Of a DNA stretch of 64,000 nt, positions 1 to 12,900 are shown piece after piece; position 1 is the first letter of the stretch, and each line of letters opens with the position of its first letter. The stretch lies in the NCBI RefSeq assembly GCF_022458985.1, contig NC_061782.1, positions 23,387,672-23,451,671 on the forward strand. The letters run 5' to 3'. The translations under genes and the position numbers were made by a program. Origin of the DNA: Mugil cephalus (Eukaryota > Chordata > Actinopteri > Mugiliformes > Mugilidae). The notes beneath the pieces were generated by a model that saw nothing but the letters and a program-made list of their open reading frames with translations, made no database searches and had not been told where the DNA came from.

Positions 1-977
1 GCAACGTATCAGCATGTGGTTAATTACTGTTGTAATGTTGATGTATAAGGAGTGACGTGGAGTTAATGACTTATTTCCTCAGTCACCAGTGTCTTTATTA
101 AGCTTCATTACAGTAGATTACAGTGCTTATGGAAGCTTCCAGGGTTACAGATTTCTAATTTTAATTTTGGGCAGATCTCAAAAATAACCAACAACGGGGC
201 AAAGATATAATAAATTAACGTGTGCATCAAAGTTGTGACGCGCGCACACACAAAACAGTGCTGTTTATGTTTCTGAAACTGTGTAGTTAATACCAGGTGG
301 GAACACAGGCACAAAAAGCTGGCCAAATGCGATCAGACCGCAAAGGATGTTAATGTAAGGTCAGAATGGGGCCATAGTAGAACAGGGAAGCTGAAATCCA
401 GGAAGCAAAATTACCATATTAGTAGTAAACTTGACATTTGTTACAGTTAATGTTCCATTAAACATCTAGTTTGATGCTAACCTGGATACTATAATGAACA
501 TTTATCCGTCCCAACTCCTTCTTTTATTTTCCTTTCAGTCCACCATGCTGTCTACTAGCTACATATTCAGTCCTACACCAACATTTGAAAAGTCTAGTCT
601 GGCAAACGTGACTGTGAACTGTGAATTTAAACTTGTGACAAAGTGAAGGAGATGTAATATGGAATAAATATGTTGAAAAGAAAGATGGGAAATCTTATTT
701 GTGTACAGGTTTTACGAGGACAGAAGCTTTCATTGTGAAAGGTCCGACGGTGAACATTTCTTTTGCTCACAGTTCTTCTCATCGTATTAACTATGAAAAA
801 CAGAACACCACATCAGAATTTACACTATTATAATGACTTGGTTAAAGAAGGAAAAAAAAGAAGAAGCATTCATCCACTGGCAAATGAATGAACATGGAGG
901 TGAGGTGAACCAATGACAGCAAGCGTTCTAGCTTGTGATTGGTGGAGGCACAACACTGGCCGGGGGCAATAACTTAC
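1..977 (-). other. itsn1: itsn1 intron downstream of the microexon
   Basis: Intronic sequence leading to the rest of SH3-A, which is not in the window. I find no exon continuing the SH3 core (expected to encode a Gly-Trp-Leu-rich segment) and no recognisable mobile element here. Confidence 0.6.
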
Positions 978-992
978 CCATTCCCCCTTCAC
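978..992 (-). other. itsn1: itsn1 15-nt neuronal-type microexon (VKGEW) in SH3-A
   Basis: Fifteen bases encode Val-Lys-Gly-Glu-Trp between an AG acceptor (ending cactgaag) and a strong GTAAGT donor. The upstream exon 1115-1272 ends at phase 0 after Ile-Met, so inclusion keeps the frame. Mammalian ITSN1 is known to carry a brain-specific exon inserting these same five residues in the n-Src region of SH3-A and altering partner choice. A pyrimidine run and TGC-containing tract (ctgctgtgcac) sit just upstream, the kind of context used by the neuronal splicing factor SRRM4. The splice sites and the peptide are seen directly; neuronal use in this fish is inferred. Confidence 0.9.
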
Positions 993-3900
993 CTTCAGTG
1001 TGCACAGCAGAGAAGAGAGGGGAAAAGTTAATGCACTCACCGTAACTTTGTACATATAAATCCTCTTGTGTTACAAGTGTGTATGGGCCCAACAGTTTTG
1101 TGTGTTCTACATACCATGATTATGTCTCCAGGAGTGATACTGATCTCATCATGGCTACGGGCGTCAAATGGGTACAGAGCCCTGTAGTAGACCACCTTCA
1201 CTGGCGGCTGCTGCTGGTCGAAGCCGCTGGCTGGAGCCTTCTGCTCAAAAAGGCTGGGACCTGGAGTCTTCTCTATTGTCAAGAAAGAAAAAAACTTTTC
1301 TGATGACCGCGTCTGTGTAGGTCATTGATCATCTAGGTCATGGCATACTGAAACAAAACAAAGCTCAAACAACTAGATTTGTCGAGTCTCTTGAAGATGT
1401 TTTGCTGCTCATCCAAGTAGAACTTCCTTCTCTGAACAAAAGAGCGTGAAGGTGTGAAATGTAATCTGAACATCTGTCTCAAAATATTTCACCCACATTC
1501 ACACCATCAGTTGATTAGAGCACCATTCATTATACATAGAAGTGACTGAGTCATTCTCCGTACCTGCTGAAGCCCAGGGGTCAGCTGGCTGGCTGAACAG
1601 CTTGTTTAATTTATCTTGCTTTTCCTTCTTGCTCCTGTTTTCATCCTCCTTCTCTTCTGCTGATCCTTTCCTGCCCTCCTCGTCCTCCTCCATCGCTCTC
1701 CTCTTCCTCTCCTCCTCTTCCTGAGTCACTCTGTTTAGCCAGGCGTGGGGTGCGGAGAGGGATGGGGGGCTAGGGGGTTTAGGAGCAGAGCTTCCTGCTT
1801 CATCCCTCCAGGAGACGCCTTCTTCCGATGACAACCTGCGCGAAGAGGGGATCACATTTATTTCACGTGACGAACACAAAGCGCAACTTTTAAATCTGGA
1901 CAGGTTAGGTGACATTACGTCATTCTCACCTGCTCTCCTGCAGCTCAGCGGACTTTCTCTCGCTCGGGGTGTGCATGTGAGAGTGTGTGTGTGTCAGTGT
2001 GTGTGTGTCTCCCTCCAGCTCCTTCTGTTTCTGTCGCTGCTGCCGGCTATGGATCTCCCTCAGCTCCTGCAAAGCATCGTGGGATACAGGAAGGAACAGC
2101 GTTGAGGAGGAAGTGGGATCAGAGGGGGCTGGTTGCTACGGGTTACCATTGACAACAAACATGAACAACAAACACCAGCAGCAGCGGCAGCAGCAAGTCT
2201 GTATTAGTCAGGTGACCGAGGCAAGCTCCACCCCCTTGTACTGTGTCCCTGCTAACCTTTGCAACTATTAGACAGGTGAGCAGTTCACAGATTTCTTAAT
2301 AGGGTAGCAACAAATTGATGCTTTCATACAATGACCAGCACAAGATCTCAACAGTGGGCAGGAAACAAAAGGTTTCAGGCGTAAAGATGGACGGTGTTGT
2401 AGATCTAGAAACCTTTGTTATGAGGAGCCACACTTCACTGAACAGAGAGTTTGGCTCTAAACGAAGAATCTGAGCAAGGAAAAAAATGTAGACATGATGT
2501 CTTGTTTATGGTTCGATGTAAGTCTTCAGGTTAAGGAGACGTTTATTACCTGTATGAATACAACAGGCAGTAAAATGACGAGGGATGCAGTAAATCCACC
2601 CCTATGCTCACTAACTTTCTCACTACTGCCAGTATATAATCCTCTTCCTTTTCTTGCACTTGTGATTTTGTGAGCGTGGGTTTCTAGAGTCCTGAGCTGC
2701 TCAAGCTGGCGTAGAACAAATTGGTAAACGGGAAGGGATGTCACTGGAAGTAGGTTCTGTCACTACTGGATGCTGACCCAGCCCCAAAAGTCCGGGCTGT
2801 GGCGGCGGTGGGGCGGAGCTTGCACAGGACACAATTTATGTTTGTGGGATGGGTTAGAAGTAAAAACTAAAAACTAAATAAATAAATAAATAAAAAGGCG
2901 GGAGGGTTGGGGTAGGGGAAAGGAGATGCGGTGGTGGTGGAGGGAGGGAGGGCAGTTCTGTGTAGTCATGACAACCAGCTGTGCCATTAGAACACACTCT
3001 GTTACTGTAACAATACAAGGCAGCTGTCGTGTTTCAGCCAAACAACCAACGTGAGGAAACCTTGAGCGACAAGCAAATCGGTCAGAGAGAAGACAGCAAA
3101 ACTATGAACGACCTGAAACACCAGGAGACGACAAGACACACAAACACACACACACACACTCACTCAATCAACATCTGGTTTATCACATCGGCACAGTGCC
3201 CTGATAGACTTCTACTAGCTTCTACATGTCTGGCTGAAACATCATGTGGTAGGCTGTGGCATTATTGTAAAGTGTAGTAAACTAGCCTAGCATAGCAGCA
3301 GCATAAAGTAATTGACTGCTGAACTAGCCTACTAGAGGAGCATAGCTAGCTGGGTGAATGAGTCGAGAGCTACCACCAAGATTTATGTTAAAAGATAGAG
3401 GAGACGGTCAGGATGGTTCAGGGGAAGATGAAGAAGAAGTAGCAGAAAGAGAATGGAAGAAGTATGGCGAGACAGACAGAGAGAGAGGAGCATGATGGGA
3501 TGGTTGAGGTTGGGCTGTTGTGTGGACCTTTATTACGTAGTGCAGCCGAGCCAGACACACTCTGACGGCTGACACACACTCCTGTAGCTGACCCTGCTCC
3601 TGGCGCTGGAACACACATATGCACACACACACATTCACACACACACAATAGACACAAACATAGTTAACGTTTTAGTCAATATTTACACAGGTAAACACAA
3701 AATGTAATTCTTTTGGAAGTAGTTTTTCTCACTACTGTCTCTTAAAACTATTCAGAATTTGGTATTGGACATATCAACAAGTTTCCTGGACATTCAGAGC
3801 TGCTTAAAGGTATTTGCACATAATCTTCTCATAATGTTTCTCCAAAACATTTTCAGTAAAGTATCAGCGGATCTTCACACAAGTACTGAAAGTAAGAAAG

Positions 3901-6900
3901 AACCTAAACAAACTGAGGGAACAACTATGCTTAAAATATTATGTTTTAAAATGAGTTTATTCAGGAACATTAGCCACTATTACACACCTGTGAACTGGAA
4001 AAGTAAGTGCACTTCTAAGATTACAAGTTCATCTGGTCAGGAGTGTTTCCAGCCAATGTGGTGAGACTCCTAAAAGCAAGACGTGTAATAGTCTTAGAGG
4101 TAACAAAGGGTGTCAGACTAACTTAAGCCTGATAAATCCACCATCACAAAAACACTCAACCACCTTGGTGTGCAAGACAGAGTGGCAAGGACAAAACCAC
4201 TGCTCTCACATGTCAACTTCTCAGAAATTAATCAATACTGTCCTAAAAGAATGGGTTAAAATTCCCCCAAGCAGATGACTGATGAGCAGTTATTGGAAAT
4301 GTTAAGTTGCAAGAGGGTCACGGCAGATACTGAAAACAAAGGTTCACATACTTTTGTAACTCAAAGATATGTACAAATGAACTATTCAGTGGAATGCGTA
4401 CCTAGGTTTAATAATTCAGTTTGACTTGCTTGATTGGGCTTTCTTTGACTACCTTCAGGACTTGTATGAATATCAGCTGATGCTTTGACTCATTTTTGCG
4501 CAGAGATGGTGCAAATAGCTTCAAGTGGCACTGTATTCAGTTAGTCTGATGATTTTCCTCAGAGTTTAAACAAAGACAGAGTGCACAATATATTCCTTGC
4601 ACAATCAGGAGAGGCTCTTGTGACTCACTCTGATGAGTAATATGCTGCTACATCTGTAAGAGTCGTTATAGAAACGGCCTTAAAACTGGGAACAGCGCAG
4701 GTGTCAACTTGTTTCAGCAGAGCGTGGAATAAGCCTGAACAGATACTTTGAATGTTTTTTATGTAATTATTAAATTAGATAATACTCTGAAAAACTTGTT
4801 CTTATATTACTTTGAAGATGTTAAATTGTTAGTATGTATCTGACACTATGTGTGCACAGTAAGAATGATTCATTCAATGAATCATTTATATCCTTGGTAT
4901 TAGTATTAAGTAGTATTAGGTATTGCATGCCTCCTTGTCGGAGATGTAACCAACTGAGGTGTGTGATAAAAAAACAAAACAAAACAAAAAAAACAGCACA
5001 CTAGAATCAGTCCGTCAGTGTGTGAGTGTGTGCGTCAGTGGTCACACCACTCACAGTTTGACAATTACAATGACACCTAAACTGGCTGCAATACATCTGG
5101 CTGGCTGGCGGGGGCAGCACAGAGCAGTAAAAAGTGAAATATCACCACAAATCAGGCTTTTCACAAGCCTGGTTTGAAGGCGTTAAAGTCACTGAAACAC
5201 CTGTCTGTCCAATCCAAATACAAACTTTTTTGCTCCAGGTGTGACATTACTGGCAGAAGTTTCATTTTGTGATTTATATTGGAGTTTATCTCCACTGCAG
5301 TACCACCCCGGTCCAGCTGTGGCAGTGTGCTCTACCTGTCTCCCTCTCTGTTCCTCCTGAAGCTGGCGTCGCAGGGCCTCTATCCTGGCACAGTGGTTGG
5401 CATAGAACTCACACAGAGACTGGTATGGGCAAGGGGGAAAAGGCCAGTGGTGGAGATAAATAAAAGGAGTAGAAAATATAGAAGGAAGGGTTTTATTATG
5501 TCAGAATAAATAGGGAGAAAGTGATGGACAAGGACAGCCAGTAGAAGCAGAAAAGAATTGCAGATGAAGAGCCCCAGTGGGTATACAGGACAGATGAGGC
5601 AACAGCAGTGTGATAAGAGAAGATTTCGGGGAGAGGGAGTGGTGTAGAAAGGAGGGCGGAGGGAAGTATAGTCAAACAGAGTTCACATCTCAGTGGCCTG
5701 TGCCTCTCGTTTGCAAGAATTGCACCACAGAGAGACATGACTGCACTTTACTCCGGAGAGAACCGGTTACCGAACTGCATTCTTTGTTTGCTGCTCAGCT
5801 GCTTTGCTTTCCCAAATCACTGTGTAAATGTGGCCTACACCGAATAAAACTGAGATCATTAGATTAGTCATTTGAAAATGAGTTTATTGCAGCCTGTGTT
5901 GTCTCTGCTCTCCTCCATTCCTTCTCATTCTCCTCTCCACTCTGTCATAGCAGACCACAGGACTGACTTTCCTCTCTTTGACCTCTCTTATCGCCCTGGT
6001 AAATTGTTAGAAAATAAATACAAAGTAAGGGGACAAAGGGTGCTCTAGGAAATATTAACAGACTGCTGTGATCCAATTCCGGAAGAATAAAGTCCCTCCA
6101 TCTTCAACTCTTTAGGTGAAAGCTACCCCTGAGTGTTCCTGTGCACAGCTAGCTCTCTCCAAAAAGCAACCAACATCAATACTCATAGCAACACACCAAC
6201 ATGAATAGATACAAAAGTCAAAACTTTAAACACGTCAAAAACACAAAAAGTGTGACGATATTTAGTCACCAAGCTGTGGGAATGAAGTTATGAGGGGTGA
6301 AAAACAATATCATGTTAACAAGCTACTTAATTCATTAACTGGCTATTTTCTTAAACAGATATTTAAATTTCTAAGTCATGTATCACTTCACAGTGAAGGT
6401 TTATGTCACTTATGTCACATTTTTATGCTGAATAAACATAAAAATTCTGCTTGTCAGTATCAAAATCGTGTAATAATCTTATTCTCATACACTAAAGAGT
6501 GTGAATAAATATGAATTTGTTCATATTTAAATATGACGCAATAGTACATTTATGGAGACTTGAAAGAAGTAAGTTAATATGCTCCTCAAATCTCCACGAA
6601 CACACAAGAATTGTGCTATAAAACAACACAAATACTGACAGATGGATTAAAGTGTGATTAACAGTAAAAGTCAAATCTATTGGATTAGTTCTACATCTCC
6701 TTATTAGACAAACTACATGATCCTGTAACCAGATATTTACCAGGCAGAGCCACGACTGTCCCTTCCTGTCATACTTTAAGCTGCCAGTCAATCAGCCGTT
6801 TACCTTCAGTTGGGTGTTGAACGCGTCTATTTCCAGCAGCTTGGCCCTCGTCTCTCTTTCGACAGCATCAAGCTGCTCTCTAAGCTGCTGCCTGCTCGTC

Positions 6901-9900
6901 TCCTTCTGCTCAACGGCCTTCTGCAGGGATGACAGACTATCACCTGAATACACACAAATGCATAGACAGCAAGACTCTGGGTCAGGTTAATTAGGCAAAG
7001 ACATCGTTAGAAAAAAGCTTGGTTAATGACAGACATTTCACAGCTCAGATACACTAAGCAGGATAGATAATGAGTACTCCTGCATTCTCAGCATTAATAT
7101 ACTGTAATGGGCTGAGTATCACTGAATTCATTTGATTAACAGGGTCCTGATTCTACTACATCCAATTCAATATTAATTCACTTATAGAATGTAGGGGGTT
7201 GTTATAATGCTATCCCAAATATTGAAAACAATCTATAGTATATAAAATGTCTGCACATAAAATAAGATCCTGCATATGAAAAACAATACAAACACATGGT
7301 TGTTTGAAACACGCAAAAGTATTTCTTATTCAATATGAGACCATGGAGTAAATGAGTCCCTGGTGGGCCACCATAGTAGTAACATTGTATGCTAAACCCT
7401 GTGTTGTGTTATTTCTTTAATATTTTACCTTTCCTTTTTCATCTCTCATATGGTTTTGCTTCGTCTAGCTCTTTTCTGCCGTCATACTTTTTAAAGCTGA
7501 TCAGTTTTTTAGTAGCATATGTTTAGGACATGTGCTAAACTTAATATGAGACCGCAGCCAGATTTCTGATGGGAACATGCAAGAAATGGCATATATTTTA
7601 AAAGTAGATCCAGGGATTTTATGAATCGACCACATCTTTCAAATCACGTTCAATTTGAATCAGAAAATCTTTTTTTAAACCCAGCCCAAATACTGTATAT
7701 CACAGTCGTTGAAGCCTTGCTATGTGTGTAGTGTATGCAGTACTCACGGTGAAGACTGTTCTGTTGAACCTGTTTCAGTTGATCATTCAGACTCTGTTTA
7801 TCAGGAATTAGTCTTCCTAACCACTGCTGGGAGTCCTGGGAGCACACACACAACCAGAGAGATGGAAATAATTATCACACATTCCAATTACATATTTTGT
7901 AGCACATATACAATTCTACATAATATCTGTGTAACATAACTAAATTTGTTTCCTCGAGCGAATAAAAGGAGCAGAAGTAAATGTGGCATCGTCTGTCTAA
8001 TGAATGACGGACCTGAAGCTGCTGCTGTAGCAGTGTGATTTCAGCAATCCGCGTTTCTCTGGTCTGGTTGGTCTGCTCCACCTCTCTTCGCTGAGCCGAC
8101 AGTCGAAACCGAACATCCTTCAGTTTACCCTCCAACTGGGATTTCTTGTCATTCTGGAGAACAGAAGGAAAAGACAGAGAGACACAATGTGTCACACACA
8201 GTATATGACATAAGATTTTCTCACACCTCAATCACAACCAGGAAGTTTGATGTTTTTATATTTCATATGTCTGTTGAATTCCAGAGTACAGAAGGTTTAT
8301 GTTTTGAAAAACTTCATATTCACAGCATTTCATTCTTTACCATGAAAATGTTTTGTTGGTTTTGTTTGTCTGCTGTGTGCATTCGGCTTGTCTGACTGTG
8401 ACGTGATGCAATAGTGTATGCTTCATTACCAGGGCCTCCAGTTCAAACTCCAGGGTCTTCTTCCTGGCTTTGAGCAGCACTATGCTCTCTTGCTCTCGGT
8501 TTCTTTGCGTCAGAAGCTCTTGCCGGCGTTGACGCTCCCACTCCAGCTGACGCTGCCGCTCCAATTCACGTTTAGCTGCCTAGAAAGCAGGGAGCAAGTT
8601 TACATCATGCAGAGGTGAAGGGGGGCAGTGCAAGGCTTTTGTCAGCAGATGAACCTCAGCTCAAACATAACTTTGTAATTAATGTGCAGATACTTGATAT
8701 TTATTTCCAGTTTCTCTCTGTACCTCTCTCCTCTCTATCTCTTTGCGTCTCTCCTCCTCTCTCTGTCTCTCCAGCTCTCTCTGTTTCTCCAGCTGTTTTT
8801 CTAGTTCCTGTTGTCGTCTCCTCTCCTGTTCCAGACGCTCACGCTCCTGAAACACAAACCCACAAAATGAGCCGTCAGAACAAACAGCTACATTACTTGT
8901 TGTAATGACAAAGCACTGTATATTTTATGGCCCTTTTATAGAAGCCATAAACTGTGGGCAAGTCAAATGTTGAAGCACACCGTAAGAAAATAAAAAATCA
9001 ATAAAGTCAATACCTTTCTTTCTTGTTCCTCTCTCTCCAGAGCAGCCAGCCTCTCCTGCTCTTTCCTCTGCTGCTCCTGCAAAGCTTGACGTCTCTTCTC
9101 CAGCTCCAGGTTCCCCCGCTCAAAGTTTTCCCTTTTCTTATCCTCAAACGTCACTGCAGTAAGGAAAGTTGTGTGAAAACAGCATCACATGAGTCAAAGA
9201 AGCAGGTTACATTGAAACAGAGATGCCTGGTATCCCACACAGTATTTGTCATAGTTTGGATGTGTTGCCTTTATAATAACATACATTTGCATAAAGCAAG
9301 TATATTTGTCGACTTCCATGTCGATAAAAGTAATAAGAACTTATAAAGTATCTATTTGAGGTAGATTTAAAATAGATAAACAAATAACTATGGAAATCAT
9401 GTGACTAATCAGTTATTTTAATCTATTGACAGCTCTAGGTAATATCAAATATCGTTGCGGGCGTTTTGCACAATTCACCTGGTAATTTCTTTTCTTGGCT
9501 GCTCTCGATTTCTTCCTCCACCTCCTCCTGGACGCTCTTCTGATCCGACTGAACACTGTCGCTTCGCACACGCCTGTCACACGCAGCGATAAATACACAA
9601 ACAGTCAACACCCGCACTTTCAATGCTGTGACTCCACATGGCTAAGAAACACGCTGTATTACTGTTATTTCCTGTTTGCAATTTAAAATCACCAGATTGA
9701 AAACCAAATAGATTTGCAGTCATCTTTTTAAAACTTGGTTATTTAGCTGCTGCCGTCAGTTAACTAATGAAGCAGTGTTTACCTGAATGTTGGCGGGAGG
9801 TAATCTGGTGGTAACACAGGGGGCAGCGGTAACCCTGACATAGCCATATCTATGAGGTGCATAGCCAAGATGAACTCCTCAGCTGTGAGTTTTCCATCCT

Positions 9901-12900
9901 GGTCAATGTCTGATAAACTCCTGAAGGGAAATATTTCACATTTAAAAGAACAATTGTCTTTCATTTTGATAAATATTAAAAGGATGAACTTCACTGTACC
10001 GACCAGATTGTGGCCAGCTGGCCCTGAGGAAGACTGGACTGCATCAGGATGGTGCGCGCTTGGGGACCTGCAACAAAATCACACATCAAGAAATGCCCCA
10101 AAGCCCATTTAAATGCAGAGCAACAAATATGAAGAAGAACATGTTGGTGTGGGGCGTACCAGTGAGGTGTCCGCTCATCATCTTATCATGGGAGTTAAAC
10201 AGTTGTCTGTACTTCAACCTGGAGGACTGAGGAACCGCCCAATCAGACGGAGGCTGACTACTAGTATGAGGAAGAGAGCAAAGAGCAGAGTAACGTGAGG
10301 TGACTGTCACAGATAACGCGTGGTTCACGGTTTTAAAGAGAATGAATGAGCTAACAGCTAGAAACAGAAACATCCTTGACGTACGCGGCAGCATCGAACG
10401 ATGACCCCTTCTGTAACTTGGTGCTGGAACGATTAAACGAAGAAGACTTGTTGACGGAAGGAGCAGCTGAGGGAGACATAGAAGAATAATGTGAATGACA
10501 TCCTCTAACTCAGGTGAGTCCCTCACAGTTCTGTTTGTTTTAGAAATACCATCTTCACTTGAAGCTTTACATTTCTTTTTGTCTGCTGCACAACCACTAC
10601 TTACAGCATTCACAGAGACATAAAAGATTATGTGACTGTATAATGTATTGTAAATATGAGAGCTATCTGTTATTATGTGTAAACAGAACTGAGACCCAAC
10701 ACAAACATTTAAACATACTGCGATCCTCTTGTGCTGCTGTGATACCTGGGTGGGAGAAGCCTGAGATGGGTTGCATCATGCCTGTAGGAGGAGCTCCGTT
10801 GGCGATCGGCTGCGGGAGGGCAGGTGGTACAGATGAGAGAGGGAGTGGGGGCGACACGCCGACGGGAAGAGGGGGCAGGGGGAGCGGGGGCACGCCTGGT
10901 AGAGAAGCTGGGAGGGGAGGCATGGGTGGCATGCCTGGATAAAAACAGGTACATAGTACATAAGTAATCATCCCACTCTTTACACATTATAAACTCATTT
11001 GTCAGTTCATTACGTACACTAGTGTATAACTGTTTTCATTTTGGAGACTGTGCTTTTTAGTAATATTTTATTGTGTTGTACTGACACGTTTCTATTATGT
11101 AATTTATGAACTCTGCTAAATAACAAAACCACCCTCCAGAATGATTATCCAGCTGAATCACCACCTTTCACGCCGTTTCAACATCAGCTGAACATTACAA
11201 CAGTCTGGGGTGAGAGAGCTACAGCACACATCTGAAGAACAGGAAACAATTACAACATCCTGTGTTTGCATTAGAAGTTTATTGATCAGCACTGAAGGCT
11301 TGATATGCAAGAGGAAGAGCTGAGAGAAAGAATGTGTATTCTGTGACCTCTGAAGAGGAAACACTGACGTCATCCTTATCAAATACATCTGCTGATGTGG
11401 AGCCAACAAGACAAGAATGACAGAAAGTAGCTGTGACATGAACCGTAAAATATTACATCCATGTTATGACAGTAAACTGTGTGCAGTGTTCCATTGCTAT
11501 GAATTTCTAGAAGAAATCCCAAATTAATTTCACAATTACACTCCTGCATCTGTATGTCAGACTTACCAAAGCCAGTCTGAGGGGGTAAAGACAGCGGGGG
11601 CTGTTTCATACTGGGAGGAAGCGTAGGGGGCAGAGGGTGACCCTGGAGTTTCAGTTTGATGAGTTTCATGGCGATGGAGAACTCGTGAATATCCATGCGG
11701 CCATCGCTGTTCATATCAGCCAGAGCCCTGCAGGTAGACGGGACAAGGAAGTCATGTCAACCTGGAATTACTGTCTTCAGCTTGTTTATCTCCACTGGAC
11801 TGACACGCTGCAGCTAATATCCATGTCTGTTCACACTCATGTATTATACCCCAATCAGCCATAACATTACGACCCTCTACCTAATATTGCGTAATTATGT
11901 ACCAGGGTTCATTTTCCTGCTGAAACAAATATACACAAATGTATAACGTATATATAAGGACCCAAGGTCTCTCGACTGAAGACTGAATTTAAATAAAAGT
12001 GGCTGTCACCATGACAGGTACACTCTAAGACATGGCAAGACCAAAAACACATAGAGATATTGAGTATGATGATCAGAATAGTGAAATTAGCAAGGTGGCT
12101 GCTCAGTATCCATTAACCGCTGAGCTAGTCGTACATTCCTGCTTAGGCAACTCACCATATTTGGGCCAAGATGGGCGGGGGCAGCCCTGACTGGAGGAAA
12201 AAGTTCCTCGCCTGGTCACCTTAAAGACAAGCAGAAACAAGACATCAGATCACAGTACTGGTATAAAAACTACAACCACTTTAAACAAGGCTAAAAACAA
12301 TCAGCTGCTTGAATTAATTAGTCGTGGTTTTATACAAGCCTTTCCTAACGCTGACGCTGCACACCTCTCTCTGTTCCATATTGCTTTCTTATCAAACTAG
12401 GCAAACTCGGCTGTAATTTGCAATGTTTCTTTCCAAATTAAAGTCCAGTCTCCTTAATTCAGACTCCATTTCCCGCAACAGACTGCAAGCACCGAAGACA
12501 TTTGACACCTGGACATCAAGTTCCCCACGTAGCCAACAATAACGCATTTGACACTGGCCTTGTGCGTGCCCTTATCTCACCTTACCAATGTACTGTAAAG
12601 CTATGTGTGGCATCTGGATGATTACCTGTGATGTATCCCCCAGCAGTCGGAGAGAGGCTGTGAAACTGCTGGTCATGTTTGGCTCTCTCATCCACTGAGA
12701 TCAGAAACACATCTGGACCTGGTACACACCCAAAAAAACAACAAAAAAAGCACACAGACACAGACAGAGATAAAAGAGAGGAATAAAAGGAATATGTTAG
12801 TCATGAGTTTCTGTTCCTGTAATAATATTCCTATTAAGGAACACTTAAGAGCGATAATGGAGTGTAAGGAGATGTCACAAACACAGAAGCAGTATATACC

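Larger units (their letters stand above)
2067..6803 (-). other. itsn1: large itsn1 intron with candidate exons and simple repeats
   Basis: Human ITSN1 is contiguous across this junction (QLK then ELRE), so no exon is required here. The intron holds an AAAT run near 2871-2897, G-rich purine sequence at 2900-2955, CA runs at about 3135-3165 and 3606-3656, and at 4320-4375 a phrase resembling the end of a Tc1-like element (aggttcacatacttttgtaac, low confidence). Two short open, in-phase segments with usable splice sites are listed separately. Confidence 0.6.

Noticed and set aside
5884-5995. Open segment [20 protein letters not shown] on the minus strand ending in TAA within AATAAA, as a possible terminal exon
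   Set aside because: Its phase does not fit the preceding itsn1 exon; in the required frame it meets a stop. Treated as chance.
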